64,000 nt of DNA from Vibrio cincinnatiensis (GCF_022113815.1 NZ_SGOM01000008.1:109197-173196); one strand, 5' to 3'. Numbered from the stretch's first letter, positions 26,642 to 34,106 are shown. Program-made: numbers and translations. Notes: generated by a model from the letters alone, not told the origin.

Positions 26642-28495
26642 TTACTGTTCATCAAAGTTAGAGCTAATATTCTCTTCTCTTACAAGAGCATTACCATCTC
26701 TAAATACTTCAACTATATTTACATTTTCCATATCTTCTATCAGTTCACGTGGTATGTGCTCTAGTACAATCATCTGGAAATTACTATTGTTATGTTTTTT
26801 GTCATTTATAAATTTATTTAGTAATTTAAATGCACTTTTTATTTTTGCTTGATCACTACTAGATAATTTTTTCTCTTCTTCTGACTCGTCTCCATAATAA
26901 GGTCTACTTGGTTGATCTATTATTATATAAGGAGCCACAAAAGAAGATTTGTTTTGTTCAATTACATCATGCATTGCCAGAGTGAAAAATAAATGTAAGA
27001 ACATCTGATTTGAACTGCTGCCTACATTTTCTATGTAGGTTGTTCTAGGTTTTCTAAGACCTAAACTTTTATTCTTATAGTCAAATACGGGGAGATAATC
27101 TTTATAGTTTTCTAAAGAATCACCAACGGTTTCAATGTAACCAGTAATGAATTCTTCGATAGCTCGACAGCTCAACTCTCTTTTGATACTAGTATCTTCG
27201 ATATAAATACTATTGATTTGTTCCTCTAGTTCACTAGTATCCCTTGACTTGCTAATTTTATTAGATTTACTAAAAATCTTTGCTTTTGTAGAAATTTCTC
27301 CCAAGAAAAAATATCTTTCTCTTGAAGTAGCAAAATCCTTAGTATTTTCTGGAAATTGTTGTAGACTTTCTGTAATTAATCTCAACTCTTTTTCTAGCTC
27401 TAATAACCTATCACCGACTTGAATGTTAAGTGGTGTTTTACTTCTTCTTTCATTTTTTATTACTAATATTTGATTGGCAAGTTGAGATGTTATCTCGTCA
27501 AATATTGATGTTTTTATAAGGTCTTTATCAATTTCTCTAAGATATTCTACAGGTTTTAATCTATTTTCTAAAGAAGAGAGTGACTTTTTATATGAATTGT
27601 ACTGGTTGTTAAACAACTTTAGTTTTTTTATTTTATTTGAAATTGAGAATTGTAAATTTTCTAATTTTTCTCTTTCTGAATCGATGTTATTATCAGCTAG
27701 ACTATCTATGGATAGAGAAGAAAGTTTAGTCCAGGCTTCATCTCCAGTCATATCGTTCGGTAATAGAGAATAACTCTTTGCCAATTTTATTAATTCTATT
27801 TTCTCTTCGTTAAAGATATCTGATTGGATATCAATTCTTTCATTTTTCCTTTCAATTCTTTTTAGTTTTGACTCAAGATAATCGACTCTATCTTTCTTTA
27901 TTATATTCTGGATGTTCTCTATACCAACAGCAAGATCGAAAATCCTAGGTAATGCTTCTCTGTACCTATCCTCTGATTGTTTGTCAAAAAATACATCCGA
28001 GTCATTTTCTATGATATTACCTGAGATAGTGTTAAACATTTGAAAATATCTAATGGAGATCTTTGAATTTGGTGAAAAAAATCTACCTCCAAATTGTACC
28101 CTTGTGTTAGATGTTATTCCGAAGACTGATTCAAAATAAGTTTTTATTGTCTTTTTATCAGAGTTAGTGTACGGGGGGGTGGATATTTTATTTATCTCAT
28201 TTGTAAAGTAATACTCATCTGAAACCTTGGATAGTATAGGGGCTTTTCTTGCAAAGGTTATTAAATCGTCATTGATTTTTATTTCAAGGCTATACCACGA
28301 TGCATTTTCATTTATCGTACTCTCGGAAATTTTGCTTTTTGATGCAAAGAAGCAGTAATCAATAATGTCAATGATAGCAGTTTTACCTGTATTACTACGA
28401 CCAGTTATTACGTTTACTTTATTAGGCAAAAATGTAAGTTCTCTATTTGTACCATTTTTAAACCAAATTACTATTTTGTTTATATAGTAGTTCAT
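26642..28495 (-). CDS. ABC-3C system ATPase, DUF3732/SMC-like
   Basis: A 617-residue RecF/SMC-like ATPase. Walker A is ITGRSNTGKTAIID (about residues 31-44). A long coiled-coil middle (about 190-420) carries DUF3732-like sequence. A signature-like SSSNQMFLHLFFTLA and Walker B with YIIIDQPSRPYYGD are followed by a His in IVLEHIP near the end. This is the sensor/engine ATPase of ABC three-component (ABC-3C) conflict systems. It overlaps the middle-component gene by 4 bases. The gene is strongly AT-rich and uses ATA codons freely, unlike the core genes. Confidence 0.82.
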   Translation of the reverse strand: MNYYINKIVIWFKNGTNRELTFLPNKVNVITGRSNTGKTAIIDIIDYCFFASKSKISESTINENASWYSLEIKINDDLITFARKAPILSKVSDEYYFTNEINKISTPPYTNSDKKTIKTYFESVFGITSNTRVQFGGRFFSPNSKISIRYFQMFNTISGNIIENDSDVFFDKQSEDRYREALPRIFDLAVGIENIQNIIKKDRVDYLESKLKRIERKNERIDIQSDIFNEEKIELIKLAKSYSLLPNDMTGDEAWTKLSSLSIDSLADNNIDSEREKLENLQFSISNKIKKLKLFNNQYNSYKKSLSSLENRLKPVEYLREIDKDLIKTSIFDEITSQLANQILVIKNERRSKTPLNIQVGDRLLELEKELRLITESLQQFPENTKDFATSRERYFFLGEISTKAKIFSKSNKISKSRDTSELEEQINSIYIEDTSIKRELSCRAIEEFITGYIETVGDSLENYKDYLPVFDYKNKSLGLRKPRTTYIENVGSSSNQMFLHLFFTLAMHDVIEQNKSSFVAPYIIIDQPSRPYYGDESEEEKKLSSSDQAKIKSAFKLLNKFINDKKHNNSNFQMIVLEHIPRELIEDMENVNIVEVFRDGNALVREENISSNFDEQ

Positions 28496-28929
28496 AGAGT
28501 AATCCTTAAATTTAAATATAGGTAGTCGGATGGTTTATTTAGTAAGTTTGAAATGCAAGTGGAAGAAGAAAAGTATTTATTTACATCTAAACCCATTTTT
28601 TTATTATATTGAATGTCTTTTTTTAGAGTTATAACACCATTGCTTATATCAATATGTTCCATTTCGTTCATATATTGGATGGCGTTGATTGATAAAGATA
28701 AAGTGCTGTAGTAAATGTTATCAAAATTAGAAAACCACTCAGGATGTTCAATTAATAGTTTTTCTAATGAATTATATATGGTTTTCTTACTTGCTAATGC
28801 ACTTAGCATTGGCTTCTGATATACAAGAGGATATATCAATAACACTTTGTCAATTGACATTTTTCTAGATATGGTTAACACGGAATGTATTGCAAGAATA
28901 CAGTGAGCTAAATTTATTTGACTTCTCAT
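28492..28929 (-). CDS. ABC-3C system middle component
   Basis: A 145-residue protein with the hydrophobic VLLIYPLVYQKPMLSALA block characteristic of 'three component ABC system middle component' proteins, which link the ATPase to the effector. It overlaps both neighbours by 4 bases (ATGA-type junctions), so the three genes form one translationally coupled operon. No catalytic motif is seen. Confidence 0.75.
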   Translation of the reverse strand: MRSQINLAHCILAIHSVLTISRKMSIDKVLLIYPLVYQKPMLSALASKKTIYNSLEKLLIEHPEWFSNFDNIYYSTLSLSINAIQYMNEMEHIDISNGVITLKKDIQYNKKMGLDVNKYFSSSTCISNLLNKPSDYLYLNLRITL

Positions 28930-30143
28930 TTTTTATATTTTTCCCAGTCTTTTCTCCATCCAATATCTGGTGTTTCAGATAAGTAATACAGATAACCGTT
29001 CGAGATAGTTAGATCGTTTGGTAGTACGTCATATGTAATAGTTTTAGAACGCATACTATCAACCAGATCTAGAGCTAGAGCATTATGCGAGGATTCATCA
29101 AAGTTTCTATACTTCATTCGCCATAGATTTTTCCAATCTCTTAGCGTGTTTTTTTTCAGCGAATTTAATTCGATATCTGTCAATTCACCATTAGAGTACC
29201 AGTTATTAATATTTTTCTGAGCTTTTAGCATTAGTGAGGTAAACTCTATGATGGTATCTAAATCATCTTGATCAAAATCATCTATTTCTATTAGTTGCTT
29301 AATGAAGGTTAGATTTCCCATGTCGCTAGGTAGAGTTTCGTCAAATTCATAAACATTTAATTCAGAGTTTTGAAATTTTTGAAAATACTTCCTGTATTTT
29401 TTATGAAATTCATCGAAGGAGATAATTATCTTACTATTGGCTTTAATACTAATGAAATTACTTTCTTTAATTGAAGAGTCAATGAGTTTGAAAGCACTTT
29501 CTACATCTTTATCATCAATCATTTTTGCCTTTATTGCATCATGACATTTTTTTATTATATATTCTTGGTTTAGTTCGAAGCTCACGCTTTTTAAAAAATT
29601 ATATAACACATCACTTGAAAGTGAGAGGATTGTTTTTGAGTACTTTTTTATATCTGTAGATTGCGATTTTTCAGTTAGCTTTCTAAATCTATCCTTAACA
29701 TTAGAAGGCTCTAGCTCACCATTGGTTATACTTTCAATTAACAATGCAACGGTGTTTCTTTTAGTTTCAGATTTATTAGATGCCAGTACAAATATAGTTT
29801 TCTGGATGAATTTTAATTGCTCATTGGGAAGAGTTCTTCCAGCGTTAGGATCTTGAATAAGCTTGGCCCAGTTGAAGAGAGTTTTCCATAGATCTAAATC
29901 TAAGCTAGTGAGATTAGTTGGTTTACCAGTAGAGTTTGACTTTTGAACCGTATGTTTTAATTGATAGAGAACCTGAGTGTCATTGTCTAACTCCGTATGA
30001 ACATCATCTTTGTACTCTAAGCCTACGCTCTGACCTGGCTGAAGGCAAAGAACCTTCCATAGAAAAAAGTAGTATTGATAGTCAAAGCCAATGCTGCTCT
30101 TATCAGCAGAAGTAGCATCTGATACCGTACTAACTGAACTCAT
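28926..30143 (-). CDS. ABC-3C system effector with PD-(D/E)xK-like nuclease N-terminus
   Basis: A 405-residue protein, first in the operon. Residues about 18-70 show GFDYQYYFFLWKVL then GLEYKDDVH and YQLKHT. This is a DUF4297/Cap4-like restriction-endonuclease pattern, with Glu, Asp-Asp and the Gln-X-Lys spaced as in PD-(D/E)xK nucleases. The C-terminus (about 360-405, ending ISNGYLYYLSETPDIGWRKD) is the ABC-3C C-terminal domain that docks on the ATPase. The expected role is DNA degradation when the ATPase senses invasion. Nuclease activity is inferred. Confidence 0.75.
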   Translation of the reverse strand: MSSVSTVSDATSADKSSIGFDYQYYFFLWKVLCLQPGQSVGLEYKDDVHTELDNDTQVLYQLKHTVQKSNSTGKPTNLTSLDLDLWKTLFNWAKLIQDPNAGRTLPNEQLKFIQKTIFVLASNKSETKRNTVALLIESITNGELEPSNVKDRFRKLTEKSQSTDIKKYSKTILSLSSDVLYNFLKSVSFELNQEYIIKKCHDAIKAKMIDDKDVESAFKLIDSSIKESNFISIKANSKIIISFDEFHKKYRKYFQKFQNSELNVYEFDETLPSDMGNLTFIKQLIEIDDFDQDDLDTIIEFTSLMLKAQKNINNWYSNGELTDIELNSLKKNTLRDWKNLWRMKYRNFDESSHNALALDLVDSMRSKTITYDVLPNDLTISNGYLYYLSETPDIGWRKDWEKYKK

Positions 30144-30223
30144 CCATTAGCCCTCAAGATTAAAAATAAATATACTACTGTACCTGAAGCAAGAATGCAT
30201 GTGGAACTAATTTAATATGTGAA

Positions 30224-30511
30224 TTAAAGTGGCAATTGATGCTGTGTTGGTACGATAAAAGTGATTCTTATGTATAGTTGTTCGTCAGCTTTGTTTAGTA
30301 TCTCGGTGAAGTACTCGGCTACTTTGTCTCGAAGAGTCCTACCTCCTCCAGTAGCGTTTATCCAGTAGGTGTTTGTGGAATCTTTTTTAAAGGCTGAGCA
30401 CTGTGCCCAATGAGCAGCTTTTTTTCTGTAGTCCAACTTTGATAATGCAGCACCAGCCTCGTAGTATTCAGCTAGCGTATAGTCTAGACATGATCTAGCG
30501 AGAAAGATCAC
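30224..30511 (-). CDS. Short unrecognised ORF, probably a gene remnant
   Basis: A 95-residue frame from a GTG at 30511. The same frame continues upstream for about 18 sensible codons (HRSVQVWQALGLV) to a TAA, without a good ATG or ribosome site. The N-terminus of a larger protein may therefore be missing. No family recognised. Confidence 0.35.
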   Translation of the reverse strand: MIFLARSCLDYTLAEYYEAGAALSKLDYRKKAAHWAQCSAFKKDSTNTYWINATGGGRTLRDKVAEYFTEILNKADEQLYIRITFIVPTQHQLPL

Positions 30512-30607
30512 TAAGCCTAATGCTTGCCAAACCTGTACCGAACGATGAAACCCATTTTTATCTTATTTGAACTCTTTCTCTAGCCCCTTGAGTCTAAGGT
30601 CAAATTA

Positions 30608-30817
30608 TTATGGTAATAAATCCCTAACATCACAGCCCAAGGTCTCCGCAATCTCGTACAACTTCTCAACCGTGAGATTGACTTCACCGCGCTCAATGCG
30701 TCCAACATAACTTCTATCTATCTCTGCGAACAACGCGAGTTTATCTTGAGTTAACCCTTTAGATTTCCTCATTTTTGCAATGCGTTTGCCCACAAGTGCC
30801 GCAAGCTTCTTGTTCAT
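30608..30817 (-). CDS. Small XRE-family repressor (HipB-like)
   Basis: A 69-residue protein that is almost entirely a helix-turn-helix domain: KRIAKMRKSKGLTQDKLALF then SYVGRIERGEVNLTVEKLYE. It is of the size of restriction-modification controller or HipB-type repressors. It is divergent from the 30922-32770 gene pair with 104 bases between them. That suggests it controls that pair and may act as the antitoxin of the HipA-like kinase, although canonical hipB is co-directional. Confidence 0.75.
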   Translation of the reverse strand: MNKKLAALVGKRIAKMRKSKGLTQDKLALFAEIDRSYVGRIERGEVNLTVEKLYEIAETLGCDVRDLLP

Positions 30818-30921
30818 TTTTTATTTATGAAATTAATTTGCTGAACAATTGCACAGTTGCGGTATGTAACTCAACGGATTATAATCCTCAAAATCAACAA
30901 TAAAGGTCACTTTTTGAACAC

Positions 30922-31461
30922 ATGAAGGTAAAGATTAGAAAAGAGTTATTTCTAGCCATTTATTACAATGAACATTTCTCTGCCAATGACTTAAAGTCCT
31001 TTCCAATAGACTGTGATGAGAAAGAATACTTATCAGATGAATACGTCGAAAAAAAATTGAAGGAAATGTCGCTTATCGGCGCAGTCCTTTCGTGTGGTTT
31101 CGATAAGCATGGAGATGAGTTGTTTTCCAAAGGTTTTATGTTTAACCATACCGACTGGGAGGTTGTTGATTACGACAATTACAGTGAGGATTCCAATTAC
31201 CTTTCTCTCAAGAAAGAAAGTCTCTTGACGATTTTGCAAGATAAACAGTCAGAGCTGTCAGAGTCCTATTCTCTTCATAAAAGGGCATGGAAGCATTTCA
31301 ATCGGTTGTGTGCGCAATACTCCGAGCTTAGGCCATGCATAGAGCAATACATCTCAGAGCATGACAATCGTAGATTGGATCTCAAAGCCGAAATGCTGGC
31401 AGTAGAAAATGCAATTAACTTCTATAAAAACACAGCCCACCCAGCAGAAAGTGGGAGCTAA
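30922..31461 (+). CDS. Unrecognised 179-residue protein preceding a HipA-like kinase
   Basis: A soluble, acidic protein with a mixed N-terminal domain and a helical C-terminal half (about 95-170). A winged-helix-like start is possible (KELFLAIYYNEHFSANDLKS). It overlaps or abuts the HipA-like gene depending on that gene's start, so both are one operon. I do not recognise the family. Position suggests an antitoxin, adaptor or regulator of the kinase. Confidence 0.6.
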   Translation: MKVKIRKELFLAIYYNEHFSANDLKSFPIDCDEKEYLSDEYVEKKLKEMSLIGAVLSCGFDKHGDELFSKGFMFNHTDWEVVDYDNYSEDSNYLSLKKESLLTILQDKQSELSESYSLHKRAWKHFNRLCAQYSELRPCIEQYISEHDNRRLDLKAEMLAVENAINFYKNTAHPAESGS

Positions 31462-32770
31462 TTTGTACAATCCCATACTTTACGCACATTCCACAAACAA
31501 CAACATGCTCGTGGGGCAGTTTGTCCAACAGTCGAAGACCTACTGGTCATTTTCATATTCTGATGAGTGGTTAGCATATGATTCAGCTTTCCCGATCTCG
31601 TTAAGCCTGCCGCTCGTAAAGGGAGAATGTTCATCATTTTATGCACTGAATTTTATTCACAACCTGCTTCCTGACTTGAAAGAAGAACGATTAAGTCTTG
31701 CTCAGTCGGTGGGGGTGCTGTCCAACGATGCATTCACCTTACTCTCCAAAATTGGTCACGATTGCACGGGCGGTATTTCATTTAGTGAGAGTAGGGAGCC
31801 GCCAGAGATAGGATGGAAATATCGAGAGATCTCGGCAAGTGAATTAAATGAACTCGTTACCCAGCGTAAGTCATTTCTTCAATTTTTTGGGGATTATCGT
31901 CCTTGTATTTCGGGAACACAGCGAAAAACAACTCTAACTAGGTTGAACGGTAAATGGTATGTACCTCAAGAGAGATCACTAAGTAGCCATATTATCAAAT
32001 ACGCAATGGATGCAATTGCGCAAAGCAACACAGTACTAGATATGAGCAGCAGTGTTGAGAATGAATTCATTTGTACTCAAATTGCCAAGAAGCTTGGTTT
32101 TAATGTTCCTAATGTGGAGATAATTACTACCTTGTCAGGAGCTAAAGCCCTGGCTGTAGAGCGGTTCGATAGATGTTTTAGTAGCAGTGTCGCGTCTCGT
32201 AGGCATCAAGAGGATTTTTGCCAGTTTTTCGGCGTTCCTGAAACTAAAAAGTATCAATCGGAGAACCAACTGGGCATCTCTAAGGTTGCTAATTTTTTGA
32301 ATGCTTCTACAAAAAGCCATGAAAATACTCGTGACTTTTTTAAGTTTATGATTTTGCAGTACCTTATTGGTGCAACAGATGGTCATCTAAAAAACTTTTC
32401 GGTGCATATTGATTCCAATGGATTCCATCAACTCACACCATTCTACGATTTACTGTCTGCATATCCTGCTGTAGGTCCTAAAGGGTTGAATAAGAGAAAA
32501 CTAAAGTTGTCGATGGGTCTAAAAGCATCCAAGGGATATAAATACCATATCAACAAAATTTTCTTACGACACATAGAGCAAACCGCTAATCAGTTCGGTA
32601 TTAGTAATGCTGAATGCCATGAGATCATCTCAGACCTTCTTGCTCAATTCAGTGATGCATTCAACTCGATAGACAAACGATTTCCAGGGGAAGAGTTCGC
32701 ATTTGTAAAGAACGCTATATTTCAACATGCCACTGAAAACGTCGAGAAGTTAAACAGATCAATCAAGTAA
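31451..32770 (+). CDS. HipA-like Ser/Thr kinase toxin, second copy
   Basis: About 439 residues from the GTG at 31451. A TTG at 31463 or an ATG at 31409 are alternatives; typical HipA proteins start close to the LYNPILYAH segment. Kinase features: CTGGISF (glycine-rich), CISGTQRKTTL (P-loop-like), SHIIKY, NEFICTQIAKKLGF, AVERFDRCF, catalytic GATDGHLKN and FYDLLSAYP. It is distinct from the kinase at 17786-19207 and sits on the GMT-type island behind a divergent XRE repressor and an extra protein, not behind a classical co-directional hipB. Confidence 0.82.
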   Translation: MGANLYNPILYAHSTNNNMLVGQFVQQSKTYWSFSYSDEWLAYDSAFPISLSLPLVKGECSSFYALNFIHNLLPDLKEERLSLAQSVGVLSNDAFTLLSKIGHDCTGGISFSESREPPEIGWKYREISASELNELVTQRKSFLQFFGDYRPCISGTQRKTTLTRLNGKWYVPQERSLSSHIIKYAMDAIAQSNTVLDMSSSVENEFICTQIAKKLGFNVPNVEIITTLSGAKALAVERFDRCFSSSVASRRHQEDFCQFFGVPETKKYQSENQLGISKVANFLNASTKSHENTRDFFKFMILQYLIGATDGHLKNFSVHIDSNGFHQLTPFYDLLSAYPAVGPKGLNKRKLKLSMGLKASKGYKYHINKIFLRHIEQTANQFGISNAECHEIISDLLAQFSDAFNSIDKRFPGEEFAFVKNAIFQHATENVEKLNRSIK

Positions 32771-32830
32771 ACGTCTTGGGTAACAATTACTACCATTTTT
32801 GTAAACTTACTCGCTAGTAATGAGGGATAT

Positions 32831-33040
32831 ATGACTGACGCTATTGCTAATGAAAGTAACACGACTCTTGATTTGAGGCAGTCTTTTGCTCTGTTAAGTG
32901 TTGATAAGAACGGTATCGTAACGATGAAGTTTGGTGATGAAGTAACGGTTCTTATGAACGACAAATGCCCTGTTATCACGAAAGATTTATTGAACGTGAT
33001 TGCGGCAATAAAATCGGGAGTAGTTAGCAGTGACCAATGA
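32831..33040 (+). CDS. Small hypothetical protein
   Basis: A 69-residue protein with a short beta-rich segment (IVTMKFGDEVTVLM) and a C-terminal helix. It is first of three closely packed genes; its end overlaps the next start by 11 bases. No family recognised. Confidence 0.55.
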   Translation: MTDAIANESNTTLDLRQSFALLSVDKNGIVTMKFGDEVTVLMNDKCPVITKDLLNVIAAIKSGVVSSDQ

Positions 33041-33227
33041 GGACGATAAAATTAGCGAGCTGACAAAGCCGTCTTGTGGGAACCAGGACATCGATCGCTT
33101 TCTAGACTTACTCGAAAAAGACATAGAGCAACATCCTGATAAATTGATCGTTCCTTCTCAAGAAATGAAAGAACAATTAGACGATATTGTCGGTGAATAT
33201 TCAGCCGATTTAGATGGCGAATATTAG
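33030..33227 (+). CDS. Small acidic protein resembling the tail of PrlF-type antitoxins
   Basis: A 65-residue protein from a GTG at 33030 with GGAG upstream. The stretch DIDRFLDLLEKDIEQHPDKL resembles the C-terminal part of PrlF/SohA-type antitoxins as I remember them. The usual AbrB-like N-terminal domain is missing. It is translationally coupled to the gene before and 2 bases from the gene after. An antitoxin role is a weak inference. Confidence 0.5.
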   Translation: MTNEDDKISELTKPSCGNQDIDRFLDLLEKDIEQHPDKLIVPSQEMKEQLDDIVGEYSADLDGEY

Positions 33228-33229
33228 TA

Positions 33230-33634
33230 GTGAGGATGGCATGGATGAAGGCAAAAATCGGCATTCTATCGGAAGAGCTTGCTCGTAAGCGCATGATTCG
33301 CATTGCAGAAAGGAAAGTAACACCTGAAGAGTCTTATCCTCTTTTTTTGTTTGAGTCACTAGCTGCGCTTTCACAACTGTTGTCGAACGAAAATGTTGAA
33401 CTACTGAATTTGATGGCCTGCGAAAAACCGAACAGTCTGGATGAACTTGCTGAAATCAGTGGGCGCAGTATCAAGGATGTTACTGATGCTTTCGAAGCTC
33501 TTTCATCTAAGGGCTTTGCTTATCTGGATGTGAGGGGAATGGAATCTCGACCAATAGCGTTGTTTACGACGTTCGAGATCGTTATGGGCAGCTCTCTACT
33601 CTTTGAATCCCCTGAGAGTATCCAATTTGAGTAA
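33230..33634 (+). CDS. MarR/ArsR-like winged-helix regulator
   Basis: Up to 134 residues; the ATG at 33245 (MKAKIGILSEEL) may be the true start. Residues about 60-115 form a winged helix (LLNLMACEKPNSLDELAEIS then SIKDVTDAFEALSSKGFAYL), similar to HVO_A0114-type predicted regulators. It is last of the three-gene cluster next to the right end of the island. It could be the DNA-binding antitoxin or a regulator. Confidence 0.6.
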   Translation: MRMAWMKAKIGILSEELARKRMIRIAERKVTPEESYPLFLFESLAALSQLLSNENVELLNLMACEKPNSLDELAEISGRSIKDVTDAFEALSSKGFAYLDVRGMESRPIALFTTFEIVMGSSLLFESPESIQFE

Positions 33635-33734
33635 TTTAGTCATGAGTGGGTAAATTACTCAAATCAGGGAAATAAGTGAGTTGGCTACCTATTAGCTCTA
33701 TGGCTCGTACCCTGATTACTCAAAAATTAAATAC

Positions 33735-33766
33735 AAGAAAGCCGCATCACATGATGCGGCTTTCTT
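33735..33766. terminator. Perfect hairpin downstream of the island tRNA
   Basis: AAGAAAGCCGCATCA (33736-33750) pairs perfectly with TGATGCGGCTTTCTT (33753-33767). It lies 4 bases after the 3' end of the minus-strand tRNA at 33771 and also ends the + strand cargo cluster. Confidence 0.75.
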
Positions 33767-33770
33767 ATGA

Positions 33771-33848
33771 TGGTGCGCCCACTCGGGCTTGAACCGAGGA
33801 CCTGCCGATTATGAGTCGGATGCTCTAACCAAACTGAGCTATGGGCAC
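33771..33848 (-). tRNA. tRNA with CAU anticodon carried by the island (tRNA-Ile2-like)
   Basis: A full 78-base cloverleaf: acceptor GTGCCCA pairs with TGGGCGC (one U-G), D arm GCTC/GAGC with a 10-base loop, anticodon loop CTCATAA, T arm CTCGG/CCGAG, then ACCA. The top of the anticodon stem (27-43) is a U-C mismatch. CAU may mean Met or lysidine-modified Ile. C-G pairs at 4-69 and 5-68 are those used by TilS to tell Ile2 from elongator Met, which favours Ile2. It is divergent in sequence from the split host gene, and lies 142 bases inside the end nearest the host tRNA promoter. Confidence 0.88.
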
Positions 33849-33883
33849 GAAATTCTGTATGGCCGATTCTGCATGGCAAACCA

Positions 33884-33969
33884 TTTGTTGTCAATGAAAA
33901 ACAAAAAGTTGTGAATTAACAACAAGCAAACATATTGTAGTCAGAGGCTTTAGTTAAATGTTGTAAACG
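33884..33969. repeat. Right subterminal repeats GTTGT
   Basis: TTTGTTGTCAATG (33884), AAGTTGTGAATTAACAACAAG (33906-33926, itself an inverted repeat) and ATGTTGTAAACG (33958-33969). They mirror the TTACAAC motifs at the left end of the island. Confidence 0.45.
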
Positions 33970-33988
33970 AATGGGGGTTTACACCCGT

Positions 33989-34011
33989 TCTAACCACTGA
34001 GCTAAGGGGCC
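33989..34011 (-). pseudogene. 5' half of the split host tRNA-Ile2
   Basis: The 23 bases GGCCCCTTAGCT...GGTTAGA are the acceptor 5' strand and most of the D arm, ending at 33989 where island sequence (ACGGGTGTAAACC) begins. The complement of the 3' half at 19844-19898. The tRNA promoter is still attached at 34024-34052. Confidence 0.9.
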
Positions 34012-34023
34012 GATAGGTGTGTG

Positions 34024-34052
34024 ATTATAGGGGAAGGCTGAGTGTCTGTCTA
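34024..34052 (-). promoter_or_regulatory. Promoter of the split tRNA-Ile2
   Basis: On the minus strand TAGACA (34052-34047) and TATAAT (34029-34024) are separated by exactly 17 bases, and the tRNA 5' half begins 12 bases later. A transcript from here would run through the 5' half, the island end and the whole CAU tRNA to the hairpin at 33735-33766. Confidence 0.75.
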
Positions 34053-34106
34053 GCCGCAAAATAGGGTAATAGCGCTTAGTTTTTATTCACTTAGCCACTT
34101 GTGCGA

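Larger units (their letters stand above)
19899..33988. mobile_element. Gamma-Mobile-Trio (GMT)-type genomic island inserted inside tRNA-Ile2
   Basis: About 14.1 kb between the two halves of the host tRNA. It carries three recombination genes at its left end (gmtY-gmtZ-gmtX order, 20061-25108), cargo genes, and a complete CAU tRNA at its right end. Left and right inner ends share many TTACAAC/GTTGTAA-like motifs. The tRNA halves overlap by only about 2 bases (GA), so no long direct repeat is created, unlike classical tRNA integrases. GMT islands were described in vibrios as carriers of defence and toxin genes. Cargo base composition is clearly more AT-rich than the core genes. Confidence 0.8.
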
